64,000 nucleotides of DNA from an uncultured Bulleidia sp. (GCA_947087645.1 CAMUDN010000008.1:1-64000); one strand, 5' to 3'; shown: positions 27,134-36,297, numbered from the stretch's first letter. Numbers and translations are program-made. The notes: generated by a model not told the origin, from the sequence alone.

Positions 27134-27187
27134 TTGACTTTAACACTAGGTATATTGATAGTATTAGATTAAAGAAAGCATTATAAT
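27134..27187 (+). promoter_or_regulatory. Candidate promoter(s) of the choline microcompartment operon
   Basis: TTGACT (27134-27139) is followed 19 bp later by TAGTAT (27159-27164). The long spacer is typical of promoters that need a MerR-family activator, and a MerR gene lies in the operon. A consensus TATAAT at 27182-27187 could be a second -10 box, but its best -35 (TTGATA, 27155-27160) is 21 bp away. The exact start is unresolved. Confidence 0.45.
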
Positions 27188-27203
27188 ATATGCCTTTCAT
27201 AAA

Positions 27204-27229
27204 GTCGATGATAGAAGGAGGGTATCGAC
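27204..27229 (+). promoter_or_regulatory. Hairpin holding the first ribosome binding site of the operon in its loop
   Basis: GTCGAT (27204-27209) pairs with ATCGAC (27224-27229). The AAGGAGGG ribosome binding site (27215-27222) is in the 14-base loop and the GTG start follows directly. It may control translation of the first gene. This is inference from the pairing alone. Confidence 0.4.
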
Positions 27230-27230
27230 C

Positions 27231-28322
27231 GTGGAAAAATTTCAAGCAGAGAACAATGCTAAAAGTATGGCATGTCAAAGAAAAGCTGAAGTTGATAAGA
27301 GATATTTTAAGAAGGGGATCTTAACTGCTCTTGCATCAGCCATCAATTACGGCTTGTATACAGCTTTTTTGACAACCGCTACTGTTTACGGTGTTTGGGC
27401 GTATTGGTCTTCAGGTGAAGCTGGTTTGTCAGCAATGGCAGTAGCATTTATCCTGGGTACACTGGCAACGGGATTTAATGATGGTTTATCAGCCATTTGG
27501 GCAATAATTATTTCAGGTTTCAAAGGAAAGCTCGGGGATGTTTTCAAAGTCTTACGTACAAAGCCTGGTCTAATTATGGTAGTTGCAGCTATTGTTGGTG
27601 GTCCTTTAGCGGGGGTAGCTTACATCTTGGCAATTCAAATGGGTGGTCCAGTAGTTATTCCATTAGCTGGTCTTAACGCCGTTGTAGGAGCAATCTTAGG
27701 AAGTGTTATTTTCAAGCAGAAGTTAAGTCTTCGCATGATTATTGGTATGTTAATTTGTGTTGCGGCATCTTTGATAATTGGTTTAACGTCCGTAACCGGC
27801 TCACCAAAAGAAGGTATTGTACTAGGAATGATTTTAGCTATAGCAGCAGCATTTGGCTGGGGTTTTGAAGGATGCATAGCTGGTTTCGGTACAACAATGA
27901 TTGATTCAGAAATTGGTATTACTATTCGCCAAATTGTATCATCTCTTGCTAATTTCTTAGTTGTCTTACCAATTTTGTGTACTATTGAAGGAAGCGGAGT
28001 TGGATTATTGGGTAGTTTATTTACCAAAGCAGTTACTGATCCAACAATTTTACTTCTAGCAATTAGTGGTTTCTTCTCGTTTTTCACATTTAGTATGTGG
28101 TATAAGGGAAATTCTATGTGTGGTGCAGCGTTAGGTATGGCATGTAATGGAACATATACATTCTGGGGACCATTATTTTGCTGGATTATCCTTGGTATCA
28201 TTTTAAATAAAGAAGGATATGACTTACCACCAGTTGCATGGTTGGCATCATTACTTATGGCATTCGGTATATTTGTTATGAGTGTTAATCCATTAGATTA
28301 TTTAAAGAAAGGTAAACGATAA
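27231..28322 (+). CDS. DMT-superfamily (EamA-type) transporter of the choline operon
   Basis: A 363-residue membrane protein has ten hydrophobic segments in two EamA-like halves (VVIPLAGLNAVVGAILGSVI ends the first; LGMACNGTYTFWGPLFCWII lies in the second). It begins with GTG behind AAGGAGGG. It is the first gene of the microcompartment operon and overlaps the next start by one base, so it probably moves a pathway compound. Choline import, or export of trimethylamine or ethanol-related products, are the obvious choices. The usual choline carriers in such loci are BCCT or SMR proteins, so substrate and direction are open. Confidence 0.75.
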   Translation: MEKFQAENNAKSMACQRKAEVDKRYFKKGILTALASAINYGLYTAFLTTATVYGVWAYWSSGEAGLSAMAVAFILGTLATGFNDGLSAIWAIIISGFKGKLGDVFKVLRTKPGLIMVVAAIVGGPLAGVAYILAIQMGGPVVIPLAGLNAVVGAILGSVIFKQKLSLRMIIGMLICVAASLIIGLTSVTGSPKEGIVLGMILAIAAAFGWGFEGCIAGFGTTMIDSEIGITIRQIVSSLANFLVVLPILCTIEGSGVGLLGSLFTKAVTDPTILLLAISGFFSFFTFSMWYKGNSMCGAALGMACNGTYTFWGPLFCWIILGIILNKEGYDLPPVAWLASLLMAFGIFVMSVNPLDYLKKGKR

Positions 28323-28585
28323 TGAAAAGACCACTAAACTATGAAATATTAAAATATTTCACGAAAGTAGACAAGGCAAGTGCTCAAGATGTTTATCGTG
28401 AATTAGCTGGTGAATTTAAAGATCATAAAGCTTTTAAACTTGCCAACATAATTGAATCTCTTATGACAGCCAAAGCAAACGGTCTGATCGATGAGGAATC
28501 ATATAAGCTTGAAGGCGACGAATTAGTTGTCTATTACAAAGCTTCAGATGAACAAAAGTCAACCATTAATTCATATATAAAGTAG
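28322..28585 (+). CDS. Small unknown protein of the choline operon, possible winged-helix fold
   Basis: An 87-residue charged protein (MKRPLNYEILKYFTKVDKAS, then AQDVYRELAGEFKDHKAFK) ends in a VDEESYKLEG-like hairpin region (LIDEESYKLEGDELVVYYKA). The helix-helix-helix-hairpin layout recalls a winged helix such as those in small regulators. I cannot name a family. The start overlaps the transporter stop codon (TAATG), so translation is coupled. Its place ahead of the first shell gene suggests a role in regulation or assembly, which is inference. Confidence 0.6.
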   Translation: MKRPLNYEILKYFTKVDKASAQDVYRELAGEFKDHKAFKLANIIESLMTAKANGLIDEESYKLEGDELVVYYKASDEQKSTINSYIK

Positions 28586-28597
28586 AAGGAGGAAAAG

Positions 28598-28885
28598 ATG
28601 GAAGAAAGAGCAACGGGGCTAATTGAAAGCTTAGGCATGCTACCAGCCCTCAAAGCCCTAGATGTAATGCTGAAGGCGGCTGACGTAAAATTGGTAGCGT
28701 ATGAAAATATTGGATCTACATTAGTAACGGTAATTGTGCAAGGTGATGTTGCAAGTTGCATAACAGCCGTTGAAGCAGGTTATCGTGAAGGGTCAAAGAT
28801 TGGCAAAATAACGGCTCATAACGTTATGAAACGGCCAGTAGACAACATTTCTAAGATTTTGAAAGTACACGGAATAAGTGAATAG
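28598..28885 (+). CDS. Microcompartment hexameric shell protein (BMC-H), copy 1
   Basis: A 95-residue single BMC domain: ATGLIESLGMLPALKALDVM, KAADVKLVAYENIGSTLVTV, then IVQGDVASCITAVEAGY. These proteins form hexagonal tiles of the microcompartment facets. It is less typical than the other copies. The pore-lining region reads ENIGSTL instead of the usual VGGG-type loop, so its pore may select different molecules. AGAAGGAGGAAAAG precedes the start. It is translated 12 bases after the small unknown gene. Confidence 0.9.
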   Translation: MEERATGLIESLGMLPALKALDVMLKAADVKLVAYENIGSTLVTVIVQGDVASCITAVEAGYREGSKIGKITAHNVMKRPVDNISKILKVHGISE

Positions 28886-28893
28886 GAGAAAGT

Positions 28894-29175
28894 ATGCAAG
28901 CATTAGGCGGAATTGAAACCTTTGGTATAGTTTATGTCCTTGAAGCAGCAGATGCTATGGAAAAAGCAAGTGGTGTAGAAATTATAGGATATGAAAATGT
29001 TGGTGCCGGATATATGTCAGTTCTTGTAAGAGGTGATGTAGCAGCTGTAGAAAGTGCTGTTGATGCCGGTTTGAAAGCAGTTAAAAAAATTGGCGGCGAA
29101 GCATATGCATCATTAGTTCTTGCTAGCCCACATCCGGAATTAGAGAAAATAACCAAGAAGTACACCTTAGATTAG
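28894..29175 (+). CDS. Microcompartment hexameric shell protein (BMC-H), copy 2
   Basis: A 93-residue single BMC domain (ALGGIETFGIVYVLEAADAM, ENVGAGYMSVLVRGDVAAVE and ESAVDAGLKAVKKIGGEAYA) lies 8 bases after copy 1. Length and core are normal for BMC-H. It shares the ENVGxG-type pore loop with copy 1, in contrast to the KVHVGGG loop of the two later copies. The operon thus encodes two pore classes. Confidence 0.92.
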   Translation: MQALGGIETFGIVYVLEAADAMEKASGVEIIGYENVGAGYMSVLVRGDVAAVESAVDAGLKAVKKIGGEAYASLVLASPHPELEKITKKYTLD

Positions 29176-29196
29176 CCCGTTTTTAAGGAGGTTTAA

Positions 29197-30576
29197 ATGA
29201 AAATTATTGATAGCGATCTTTTATCTATTCAAGAAGCGAGGATTTTGATTGAAGAAGCAAAAACGGTCCGAGAGGATTTACTTAAAATTGATAAAGATGA
29301 AAGATTAAAGCTATTGGCAAAAGTAAAAGGATATTATAAGAAAAATTTAGATCTACTGACAGCATCAGCATTTGAAGAAACTTGCTATGGTAAAAAGGAT
29401 GATGAAAAAAAGTTATTAAATTATTATCTAGAAAATTTAGATGGTCAAATGGCAAGATATCCTAATCTATTTGACATAATTGATGGTGATAATGAACAAA
29501 GGGCAGTTACTCTTCCAAAAGGAATAAGTGTTGTGTTCATTGCTCCATATCTTGTAAATTTAACAACTTTTCAGGCAATTTATTTTGCTATAAGATCGGC
29601 AAGTCCGTTAATTATTGTTAGTGATTCAAGGTGTAAAAAGACGGTTACGAAGGTAGTTAAGGATATCATGCAAGTGGGTGAAGATTTGTATTATCCTAAA
29701 GGCTTTTTGGCAATGTTGGAATATAATTCAATACTAGGTGAAAGAACTTTAACGGGTGATGAGAATGTTTCATTTATTATTGAAAATATTTTAAACAAAG
29801 ATAAACGTGAATTTACAAATGATAGAGCTGATGTTTTCTATGCTGAAATAGGTAATAATATTGTTTTTATTGATAAATCAGCAGATATTGATCAAGCAAG
29901 TCTAGAAATCATAAATTCAAAAGCTTGTAATAATGGCTTATTACCAGGTGTTGAACAGGCAATAGTTGTTGAAGCAAGTGTTGTAAGGCAAGTTAAAGAA
30001 AGCTTTGAAAAGCATGGTGCTTATTTTCTGACAAGAGATCAGCATATTTGCTTAGAAAAGATACTTTATGATGATTGCCATCAAGTGAGAAAAGAGTTGA
30101 TTGGTCGAAGCGCTAAGGAAATTGCTAAAATTGCCAATATTAAAGTTCATGAAAATACAAAAGTATTGATTGTTACAAAGCCATATGTGTCAAAAAAGAG
30201 TCCTTATTCAAAAGAAAAATACAATCCAATACTTTCATTCTATGTGGAAGATGATTGGTTGAATGCTTGTGAAAAGTGTGTTGAATTGATTTTGAACGAT
30301 AAGAAAGGACAAAGTTTATCAATATATTCTAATGATGCATATGTGATTGAGCAATTTATCGAGAAAAAACCGGTTGCAAGGGTTTTAGTTAATGCACCAA
30401 CAGGTTTTGGAAGTATTGGAATAGGTACTAATTTGCCATTGACATTTAGTTTATCGACAAAGAAGATTGCAGGTGAAAGTGGAACGTCACTTATTCCAAA
30501 CCATTTCATGAAATTTAAAGAAATCGGTATTGCAAAAGATAAGAGCTTAGCAGAGTTTTTAAAAAGTATAACTTAG
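29197..30576 (+). CDS. Aldehyde dehydrogenase-like protein lacking the catalytic cysteine
   Basis: A 459-residue homologue of CoA-acylating aldehyde dehydrogenases lies just before cutC behind AAGGAGG. Compared with CutF in this operon (528 residues), the N-terminus (SDLLSIQEARILIEEAK) and the C-terminal region (KKPVARVLVNAPTGFGSIGI) align well. The active-site segment NGTICASEQ is NGLLPGVEQ here, so the cysteine is proline (P250). The glycine-rich GGPAMVKAAYSAGKPAIGVG region is absent, and the STNPTST segment is also changed. It should not catalyse aldehyde oxidation. It may be a structural partner of CutF, a CoA or NAD sensor, or an assembly factor. A second aldehyde dehydrogenase-like gene may be a regular part of some choline loci, as I recall without certainty. 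Confidence 0.8.
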   Translation: MKIIDSDLLSIQEARILIEEAKTVREDLLKIDKDERLKLLAKVKGYYKKNLDLLTASAFEETCYGKKDDEKKLLNYYLENLDGQMARYPNLFDIIDGDNEQRAVTLPKGISVVFIAPYLVNLTTFQAIYFAIRSASPLIIVSDSRCKKTVTKVVKDIMQVGEDLYYPKGFLAMLEYNSILGERTLTGDENVSFIIENILNKDKREFTNDRADVFYAEIGNNIVFIDKSADIDQASLEIINSKACNNGLLPGVEQAIVVEASVVRQVKESFEKHGAYFLTRDQHICLEKILYDDCHQVRKELIGRSAKEIAKIANIKVHENTKVLIVTKPYVSKKSPYSKEKYNPILSFYVEDDWLNACEKCVELILNDKKGQSLSIYSNDAYVIEQFIEKKPVARVLVNAPTGFGSIGIGTNLPLTFSLSTKKIAGESGTSLIPNHFMKFKEIGIAKDKSLAEFLKSIT

Positions 30577-30627
30577 ATATTTGACTTATTGGTTAAATTT
30601 TAAATAGTTAAGAAAAAGGAGGAAAAG

Positions 30628-33171
30628 ATGGACTTAAAAGAATTTTCAAAGAAGTTGGCATTAGCAACAGAGCATATGTCAGCAGAAGAAAAAGAAAGCA
30701 TTAAAGCTCTCTTTGAAAAAGTACACGATCAATTAGAAAAGCATCCAGAAGAATGTTCCAATATTGGTCTTGAATGTGAAGGGACAGAAGTACCAGATGG
30801 GCCAACACAAAGACTCAAAGATTTGAAAGCAAACTTTTTAAAGCAGGTACCAACTATCTCTATTTATCGAGCAAAAGTTGTTACAGAAATGGCTCGTGAA
30901 AATCCTGGAATGCCAAAGATTGTTTTACGTGCTAAGTCATTTAGAAAATGTTGTGAAACAGCACCATTGGTAATTCAAGACAATGAGTTGATCGTTGGTG
31001 CACCTTGTGGAGCACCAAGAAGCGGAGCATTTTCACCGGATATTGCTTGGCGTTGGTTGCGAGATGAATTAGATACTATTTCTAAGCGTCCACAAGATCC
31101 ATTCTATATTTCCGAAGAAGACAAAGATTATTGTAAGAAAGTTATTTTCCCATTCTGGGAAGGTAAAAGCCTTGATGAGGTCTGCGAAGGTCAGTATCGT
31201 GATGCTGGTGTTTGGACATTATCTGGCGAAAGCTTTGTATCAGATTGTTCATATCACCAAGTTAATGGTGGTGGTGACTCCAACCCTGGATATGATGTTA
31301 TCTTAATGAAGAAAGGTATGTTGGATATTCAAAAAGAAGCTAGAGAACATTTAGCAAAACTTGATTATTCAAATCCTGATGATATTGATAAGATTTATTT
31401 CTATAAGTCAGTCATTGATACAACAGAAGGGGTTATGATCTATGCTAAGCGTATGAGTGATTATGCTAAAGAATTAGCTGATAAAGAGACAGATCCTAAA
31501 CGTAAGAAAGAATTGTTAAAGATTGCCGAAGTTAACGCATATGTTCCAGCTCACAAACCAAGAACTTTCTGGGAAGCTATTCAGTCTGTATTTACAATCG
31601 AATCATTACTTGTAGTAGAAGAGAATCAGACAGGTATGTCAATTGGACGTGTTGACCAATATATGTATCCATTATATAAAGCTGATATTGAAGCAGGTCG
31701 AATGAATAATTATCAGGCATTTGAGTTAGCTGGTTGTATGCTTATTAAGATGAGTGAAATGATGTGGTTAACAAGTGAAGGAGCTTCTAAGTTCTTTGCT
31801 GGTTATCAACCATTTATCAATATGACAGTTGGTGGTGTTACAAGAGAAGGTCAAGATGCAACAAATGATTTAACATATTTGTTAATGGATGCTGTACGTC
31901 ATGTTAGAATTTATCAACCATCATTAGCAACGAGAATTCATAATAAATCACCTGAGAAATACATGCGTAAGATTATTGATGTTGTAAGAAGTGGAATGGG
32001 TTTCCCTGCTTGTCACTTTGATGATACACACATTAAGATGATGCTAGCTAAAGGAGTTAGCGTTGAAGATGCACGTGATTACTGTATGATGGGTTGCGTT
32101 GAGCCACAGAAAGCTGGTCGCTTATATCAATGGACTTCAACAGCGTATACACAATGGCCAATTGCTATTGAATTAACATTAAATCATGGTGTTCCATTGT
32201 GGTTTGGTAAGAAAGTTACACCTGATCAAGGTGAATTAAGTCAATATAAGACATATGAAGAATTTGATCATGCAGTTAAGGAACAGATTATTTATATTAC
32301 AAAATTAACTGGTGTAGCAACTGTTATTTCACAAAGAGTACATCGTGAGTTAGCGCCAAAACCTTTAATGTCAATAATGTATGAAGGATGTATGGAACAT
32401 GGTAAAGATGTTTCGGCAGGTGGAGCAATGTATAACTTTGGACCTGGTGTTGTTTGGTCAGGTTTAGCAACTTATGCTGATTCAATGGCAGCGATCAAGA
32501 AGTTAGTATTTGATGATAAGAAGTATACATTGGAAGAATTAAATACAGCTCTTAAAGCTAATTTTGAAGGATATGAACAAATCAAGCGTGATTGCTTAGA
32601 TGCTCCTAAGTATGGTAATGATGATTCATATGCTGATAATATCTGTAATGACATTATTAATTTCACAGAGCATGAACATGCTAAGATTCGGACACTATAT
32701 TCAAGATTAAGTCATGGTACACTTTCCATTTCAAACAATACACCATTTGGTCAAATGACAGGTGCTAGTGCAAATGGTCGTGATGCTTGGAAACCATTAT
32801 CAGATGGTATTTCACCAACTCAGGGAGCTGATTATAAAGGTCCAACAGCTATTATTAAATCAGTAGCTAAGATGAGTAATGATTCAATGAACATTGGTAT
32901 GGTACATAACTTTAAGATTCAAAAAGGTGTATTAGATACTAAAGAAGGTGAAAATGCATTGATTACTTTATTACGTACAGCTTGTATGTATGGTAATGGT
33001 GAAATGCAATTTAACTATTTGGATAATAAGACAATGATAGATGCTCAGAAGCATCCGGAAAAACATAGAGATTTAGTTGTACGTGTTGCCGGTTACTCTG
33101 CATTCTTCGTTGAATTATGTAAAGATGTACAGGATGAAATTATAAGTCGTACAATGCTTGAACATTTCTAA
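30628..33171 (+). CDS. cutC: Choline trimethylamine-lyase (glycyl radical enzyme)
   Basis: An 847-residue glycyl radical enzyme cleaves choline to trimethylamine and acetaldehyde inside the microcompartment. Its key residues match the structurally defined CutC of Desulfovibrio alaskensis with a uniform one-residue offset: Tyr209, Asp217 ([11 protein letters not shown]), Phe396, Cys490 and Glu492 in MGCVEPQ, Thr503 ([11 protein letters not shown]) and the radical Gly822 in RVAGYSAFF. These distinguish CutC from propanediol and glycerol dehydratases. Residues 1-40 form an amphipathic helical extension, a likely encapsulation signal. AAAGGAGGAAAAG precedes the start. It needs CutD for activation and is oxygen-sensitive. 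Confidence 0.97.
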   Translation: MDLKEFSKKLALATEHMSAEEKESIKALFEKVHDQLEKHPEECSNIGLECEGTEVPDGPTQRLKDLKANFLKQVPTISIYRAKVVTEMARENPGMPKIVLRAKSFRKCCETAPLVIQDNELIVGAPCGAPRSGAFSPDIAWRWLRDELDTISKRPQDPFYISEEDKDYCKKVIFPFWEGKSLDEVCEGQYRDAGVWTLSGESFVSDCSYHQVNGGGDSNPGYDVILMKKGMLDIQKEAREHLAKLDYSNPDDIDKIYFYKSVIDTTEGVMIYAKRMSDYAKELADKETDPKRKKELLKIAEVNAYVPAHKPRTFWEAIQSVFTIESLLVVEENQTGMSIGRVDQYMYPLYKADIEAGRMNNYQAFELAGCMLIKMSEMMWLTSEGASKFFAGYQPFINMTVGGVTREGQDATNDLTYLLMDAVRHVRIYQPSLATRIHNKSPEKYMRKIIDVVRSGMGFPACHFDDTHIKMMLAKGVSVEDARDYCMMGCVEPQKAGRLYQWTSTAYTQWPIAIELTLNHGVPLWFGKKVTPDQGELSQYKTYEEFDHAVKEQIIYITKLTGVATVISQRVHRELAPKPLMSIMYEGCMEHGKDVSAGGAMYNFGPGVVWSGLATYADSMAAIKKLVFDDKKYTLEELNTALKANFEGYEQIKRDCLDAPKYGNDDSYADNICNDIINFTEHEHAKIRTLYSRLSHGTLSISNNTPFGQMTGASANGRDAWKPLSDGISPTQGADYKGPTAIIKSVAKMSNDSMNIGMVHNFKIQKGVLDTKEGENALITLLRTACMYGNGEMQFNYLDNKTMIDAQKHPEKHRDLVVRVAGYSAFFVELCKDVQDEIISRTMLEHF

Positions 33172-33190
33172 TATAGAAAGGAAGTAAAAC

Positions 33191-34135
33191 GTGGATGTAA
33201 AAAGCGATAAAATTGAAAGAACAGCACGAATTTTCAATACACAAAAATATAATGTCCACGATGGTCCTGGTATTCGCACACTGATTTTCTTCAAGGGTTG
33301 TCCACTACGTTGTAAGTGGTGTGCCAACCCTGAAGGACTCAGGCCTGACTATCAGGTAATGATGAAAAAACCACTTTGTAAAAATAGAGGCGATTGCATA
33401 AAAGCTTGTCCTAAAAGTATTCATATTATGGAAAATGGTCAGCACCGAGTTAGACGTGATATTAATTGCATAGGATGTCGTAAATGTGAAGAAGCGTGCT
33501 TGCAAAAAGCAATCAATATTGTCGGTGAAAATAAAACAATATCAGAAATTATGGATATTGTTAGAGAAGATAAAGATTTCTATAATATGAGTGGTGGTGG
33601 ATTAACCGTTGGCGGTGGCGAGTGTTCCTATCAAGCGGAAAATTTAAAATCATTACTTGAAGCAAGCCACATGGAAGGAATTAATACAGCAATTGAAACG
33701 TGCGGTTACATGCCACGAAAATCATTAGATTTAATACGTCCACATGTAGATTTATTTTTGTTTGATATTAAACAAATGGATCCCGTTAAACACAAATATT
33801 GGACTGGTGTCAATAATGAATTGATATTAGATAATCTTAAATATCTTCTTGAAAATGGTCATAAAGTTCGTGTCAGAATGCCAATTCTTAAAGGAGTTAA
33901 TGATAGCCATGAAGAAATTCTTGCAGTTATTGATTTCTTAAGAGATTATAAGTGCTTTAAAAATTTTGATGGTATCGATCTTTTGCCATATCACAGATAT
34001 GGTGTTGGAAAGTATGATCAGTTAGATATGACTTATCCGATGCAAGGAGAGTTTGGTTTATCAGATGAGGAACTTGATAATATACAAGAATGGATTGATC
34101 GAGAAGGTATAGGCGTGAATTTAGTTCGACACTAG
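33191..34135 (+). CDS. cutD: CutC-activating radical SAM enzyme
   Basis: A 314-residue glycyl radical enzyme activase begins with GTG behind GAAAGGAAG. The radical SAM cluster motif CPLRCKWC binds the catalytic 4Fe-4S cluster. Two ferredoxin-type clusters are encoded by CKNRGDCIKACPKS and CIGCRKCEEACLQK, as in CutD and related activases. The SAM-binding GGGE-like motif (LTVGGGECSYQ) is present. It makes the glycyl radical on CutC Gly822 by hydrogen abstraction through SAM. It follows cutC by 19 bases. Confidence 0.95.
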   Translation: MDVKSDKIERTARIFNTQKYNVHDGPGIRTLIFFKGCPLRCKWCANPEGLRPDYQVMMKKPLCKNRGDCIKACPKSIHIMENGQHRVRRDINCIGCRKCEEACLQKAINIVGENKTISEIMDIVREDKDFYNMSGGGLTVGGGECSYQAENLKSLLEASHMEGINTAIETCGYMPRKSLDLIRPHVDLFLFDIKQMDPVKHKYWTGVNNELILDNLKYLLENGHKVRVRMPILKGVNDSHEEILAVIDFLRDYKCFKNFDGIDLLPYHRYGVGKYDQLDMTYPMQGEFGLSDEELDNIQEWIDREGIGVNLVRH

Positions 34136-34143
34136 GGGGCAAG

Positions 34144-34482
34144 ATGGAAGATTTACAAAGAATAATTCAGGAAGTAGTTCCAGGTAAGCAAATTACATTA
34201 CTCCATTTAATTTCATCGCCTGATCCATCAATTAATGAAAAAATAGGTCTAGATAAAAATAATGCTATTGGCATTATGAATCTTACGCCTCCAGAAACAG
34301 CAATTATTGCAGCTGATATTGCAGCTAAGTCGGCAGGTGTAGCGGTCTGTTTCATCGATCGATTTAATGGTTGTGTTCTATTAGAAGGTGATACAGCAAG
34401 TGTTCGTGAATCACTTAGTAAAGTGAAAGATGTTTTTGTTAATATGCTTAATTTTACAGCTTGTGATGTAACGCAATCATGA
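34144..34482 (+). CDS. eutS: EutS/CutR-like circularly permuted shell protein
   Basis: A 112-residue BMC protein of the EutS/PduU/CutR type is marked by the N-terminal strand IIQEVVPGKQITLLHLI that precedes the permuted domain (NAIGIMNLTPPETAIIAADI and FIDRFNGCVLLEGDTASV). In this group the extra strand can form a barrel over the pore, and some members form bent or screw-like hexamers. It is the usual partner of EutP in ethanolamine and choline loci. It overlaps the next gene by four bases (ATGA). Confidence 0.92.
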   Translation: MEDLQRIIQEVVPGKQITLLHLISSPDPSINEKIGLDKNNAIGIMNLTPPETAIIAADIAAKSAGVAVCFIDRFNGCVLLEGDTASVRESLSKVKDVFVNMLNFTACDVTQS

Positions 34483-34946
34483 AAAGAAAGTGGCTTATAA
34501 CGGGTAGTGAAAAAGTTGGTAAAACAACCTTAGCTAATTTTATAGAGAAAGAAGATTATCCATTAAAGAAAACACTTGATTTAAGATATCGTGCAAACAC
34601 GATTGAGGTACCATCAGAGTTTATAGCTATACCATATTTGAATAGTGCAGTGATTATGATTGGTCAAAATCAATCATTGGCTAACCTATTTTTGATTGAT
34701 TTAGAAAAAACGATTCATTTTCCACCTAATTATGCACGCTCTTTTACAAGAAAAAGTATTTGCATAATTATGAAGACAGATTTGTATTCCAAGGAACAGT
34801 TATCGTTACTTTGGCAAAAAGCTAAAGCAATAAATGCGAATGACATAATCGGTATATCATTTAAAACGGGTGTAGGTCTTGAACAATTAGAAAAAAGAAT
34901 TAAAGAAATTGAGGAAAGTCAAGATGCTTTTTATAACAGAAGATAA
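34479..34946 (+). CDS. eutP: EutP/PduV-like small GTPase-family protein
   Basis: A 155-residue P-loop protein starts MKRKWLITGSEKVGKTTLAN, with a Walker A motif GSEKVGKTT and a guanine-type MKTDL segment near residue 106. EutP and PduV accompany many microcompartments; their proposed roles include acetate kinase activity (EutP) and placement of compartments in the cell (PduV). No DxxG switch is obvious, so nucleotide use is uncertain. It overlaps both neighbours. Confidence 0.8.
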   Translation: MKRKWLITGSEKVGKTTLANFIEKEDYPLKKTLDLRYRANTIEVPSEFIAIPYLNSAVIMIGQNQSLANLFLIDLEKTIHFPPNYARSFTRKSICIIMKTDLYSKEQLSLLWQKAKAINANDIIGISFKTGVGLEQLEKRIKEIEESQDAFYNRR

Positions 34947-35475
34947 ATTAAGAGAAGAATATAAGAAAATTCCTTTTGAGAGTTACCTTGTCAAAAAAGG
35001 CACGAAGATTACCCCTCAAGCCAGACAGTTTCTGGTTGACTTTAGAATAAGAATAATAGATGAAAGTAAAAAAACTAAGAAAATTAGTAAAGATGTTGTT
35101 AAGCAAGTTAATCATAGTCAAGTTGATATGTTAAAAATTAATTTAGCAATTGCACTTAAAAAGTTTGCTTTTGAAATAAAAGATTGCGATAAAGCTTATG
35201 CAAATGAAATAGCAAAAAGAGCTAAACAGATATATGAAAATAAAGCAATTGAAATAGTTGATTTAACAGATGGTTATGCAACAGCGATTGATATTTTCAT
35301 GAAGAGTGATTTAACAAATAATTGCTTAATTGCATTTAATGCAATGGATAAATTAATTAAAGAAGTTAACAGGCTTAAAGATATGGACAGTCAATGTGAT
35401 CGAGTCTTTGATTATATATCAAATGATGTTACTAATTGGTTCATTATTCTTATGAAGGGAGGGGATGCTTATTAA
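34924..35475 (+). CDS. EutT/EutQ-like accessory protein of the microcompartment
   Basis: A 183-residue protein starts at ATG 34924, behind GAGGAAAG; the TTG frame start at 34909 precedes that site. The first ~50 residues (MLFITEDKLREEYKKIPFES, ending in KKGTKITPQARQFLVDFRIR) match the N-terminal segment shared by EutT and EutQ. The rest is helical and faintly like cobalamin adenosyltransferases of the EutT type. CutC needs no B12, so adenosyltransferase function would be surprising here. It overlaps EutP by 23 bases and EutJ by 11, showing tight coupling. Confidence 0.65.
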   Translation: MLFITEDKLREEYKKIPFESYLVKKGTKITPQARQFLVDFRIRIIDESKKTKKISKDVVKQVNHSQVDMLKINLAIALKKFAFEIKDCDKAYANEIAKRAKQIYENKAIEIVDLTDGYATAIDIFMKSDLTNNCLIAFNAMDKLIKEVNRLKDMDSQCDRVFDYISNDVTNWFIILMKGGDAY

Positions 35476-36292
35476 TTTAGAAAAGGTGAATGTCGTTATT
35501 AGCAATTTTGAAAAAGCTATAGATAAACCTTTGAAAGTTAAAGGTAAAAAGCTATATACGGGAATTGATCTTGGAACAGCTTATATTGTATTAGCCGTAT
35601 TTGATGAAGATCGAAATCCGGTTGCAGGTGCTTATCAATTTGCGGAAGTCGTAAGAGATGGCATGGTTGTTGATTATGTAGGGGCTTGTGATATTGTTCG
35701 AAAACTAAAATCAGAATTAGAAGAGAAATTAGGTGTAGAACTTTTAGAAGCAGGTTGTGCAATTCCTCCAGGTACGGAGAATTTGGATGGTGGAGCAGTT
35801 AAAAATGTTGCTGAATCAGCTGGATTTGAAGTACTTAGAGTATTAGATGAACCAAGTGCAGCTAATAAATTACTTAAACTTTCAGATGGTGCAGTAGTTG
35901 ATATCGGAGGAGGAACAACTGGTATATCAATTATTGAAAATGGTAAAGTCAAGAAAAGTATTGATGAGCCTACAGGAGGAACCCACTTTTCTCTTGTCTT
36001 ATCTGGTGCTTATAAGATTGACTTCAAGAATGCTGAAAATCTGAAAAAAGATTTTTCTAAACATGGTGAAATATTTCCGGTTGTAAGACCGGTAATTGAC
36101 AAAATTATATCCATTATTAAAACGGCAAGTGTCGGTGAAGACTTGAAAGAAGTAGTTCTTGTTGGTGGAACAGCATTATTGACAGGTATGGAAGATTATG
36201 TTGAACAAAAATTAGGTATTAAGACCACCAAGCCAAGTAATCCGATGTTTGTTACGCCAATTGGTATCGCTCTTTCTTTAATAGAGGAGTGA
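35465..36292 (+). CDS. eutJ: EutJ-like actin/Hsp70-fold ATPase
   Basis: A 275-residue protein of the Hsp70/actin ATPase fold has phosphate-binding segments KLYTGIDLGTAYIVLAVFDE and GAVVDIGGGTTGISIIENG and an adenosine motif VVLVGGTALLTGMEDYVE. EutJ-type proteins are found in ethanolamine and choline loci and are thought to be chaperones for enzyme assembly or cargo. The start overlaps the preceding gene by 11 bases, behind AGGGAGGGG. Confidence 0.92.
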   Translation: MLINLEKVNVVISNFEKAIDKPLKVKGKKLYTGIDLGTAYIVLAVFDEDRNPVAGAYQFAEVVRDGMVVDYVGACDIVRKLKSELEEKLGVELLEAGCAIPPGTENLDGGAVKNVAESAGFEVLRVLDEPSAANKLLKLSDGAVVDIGGGTTGISIIENGKVKKSIDEPTGGTHFSLVLSGAYKIDFKNAENLKKDFSKHGEIFPVVRPVIDKIISIIKTASVGEDLKEVVLVGGTALLTGMEDYVEQKLGIKTTKPSNPMFVTPIGIALSLIEE

Positions 36293-36297
36293 TCCTA

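Noticed and set aside
30628..33171. Glycyl radical enzyme as propanediol or glycerol dehydratase
   Set aside because: The choline-specific residues Asp217 and Thr503 and the GCVEPQ context match CutC at a constant offset.
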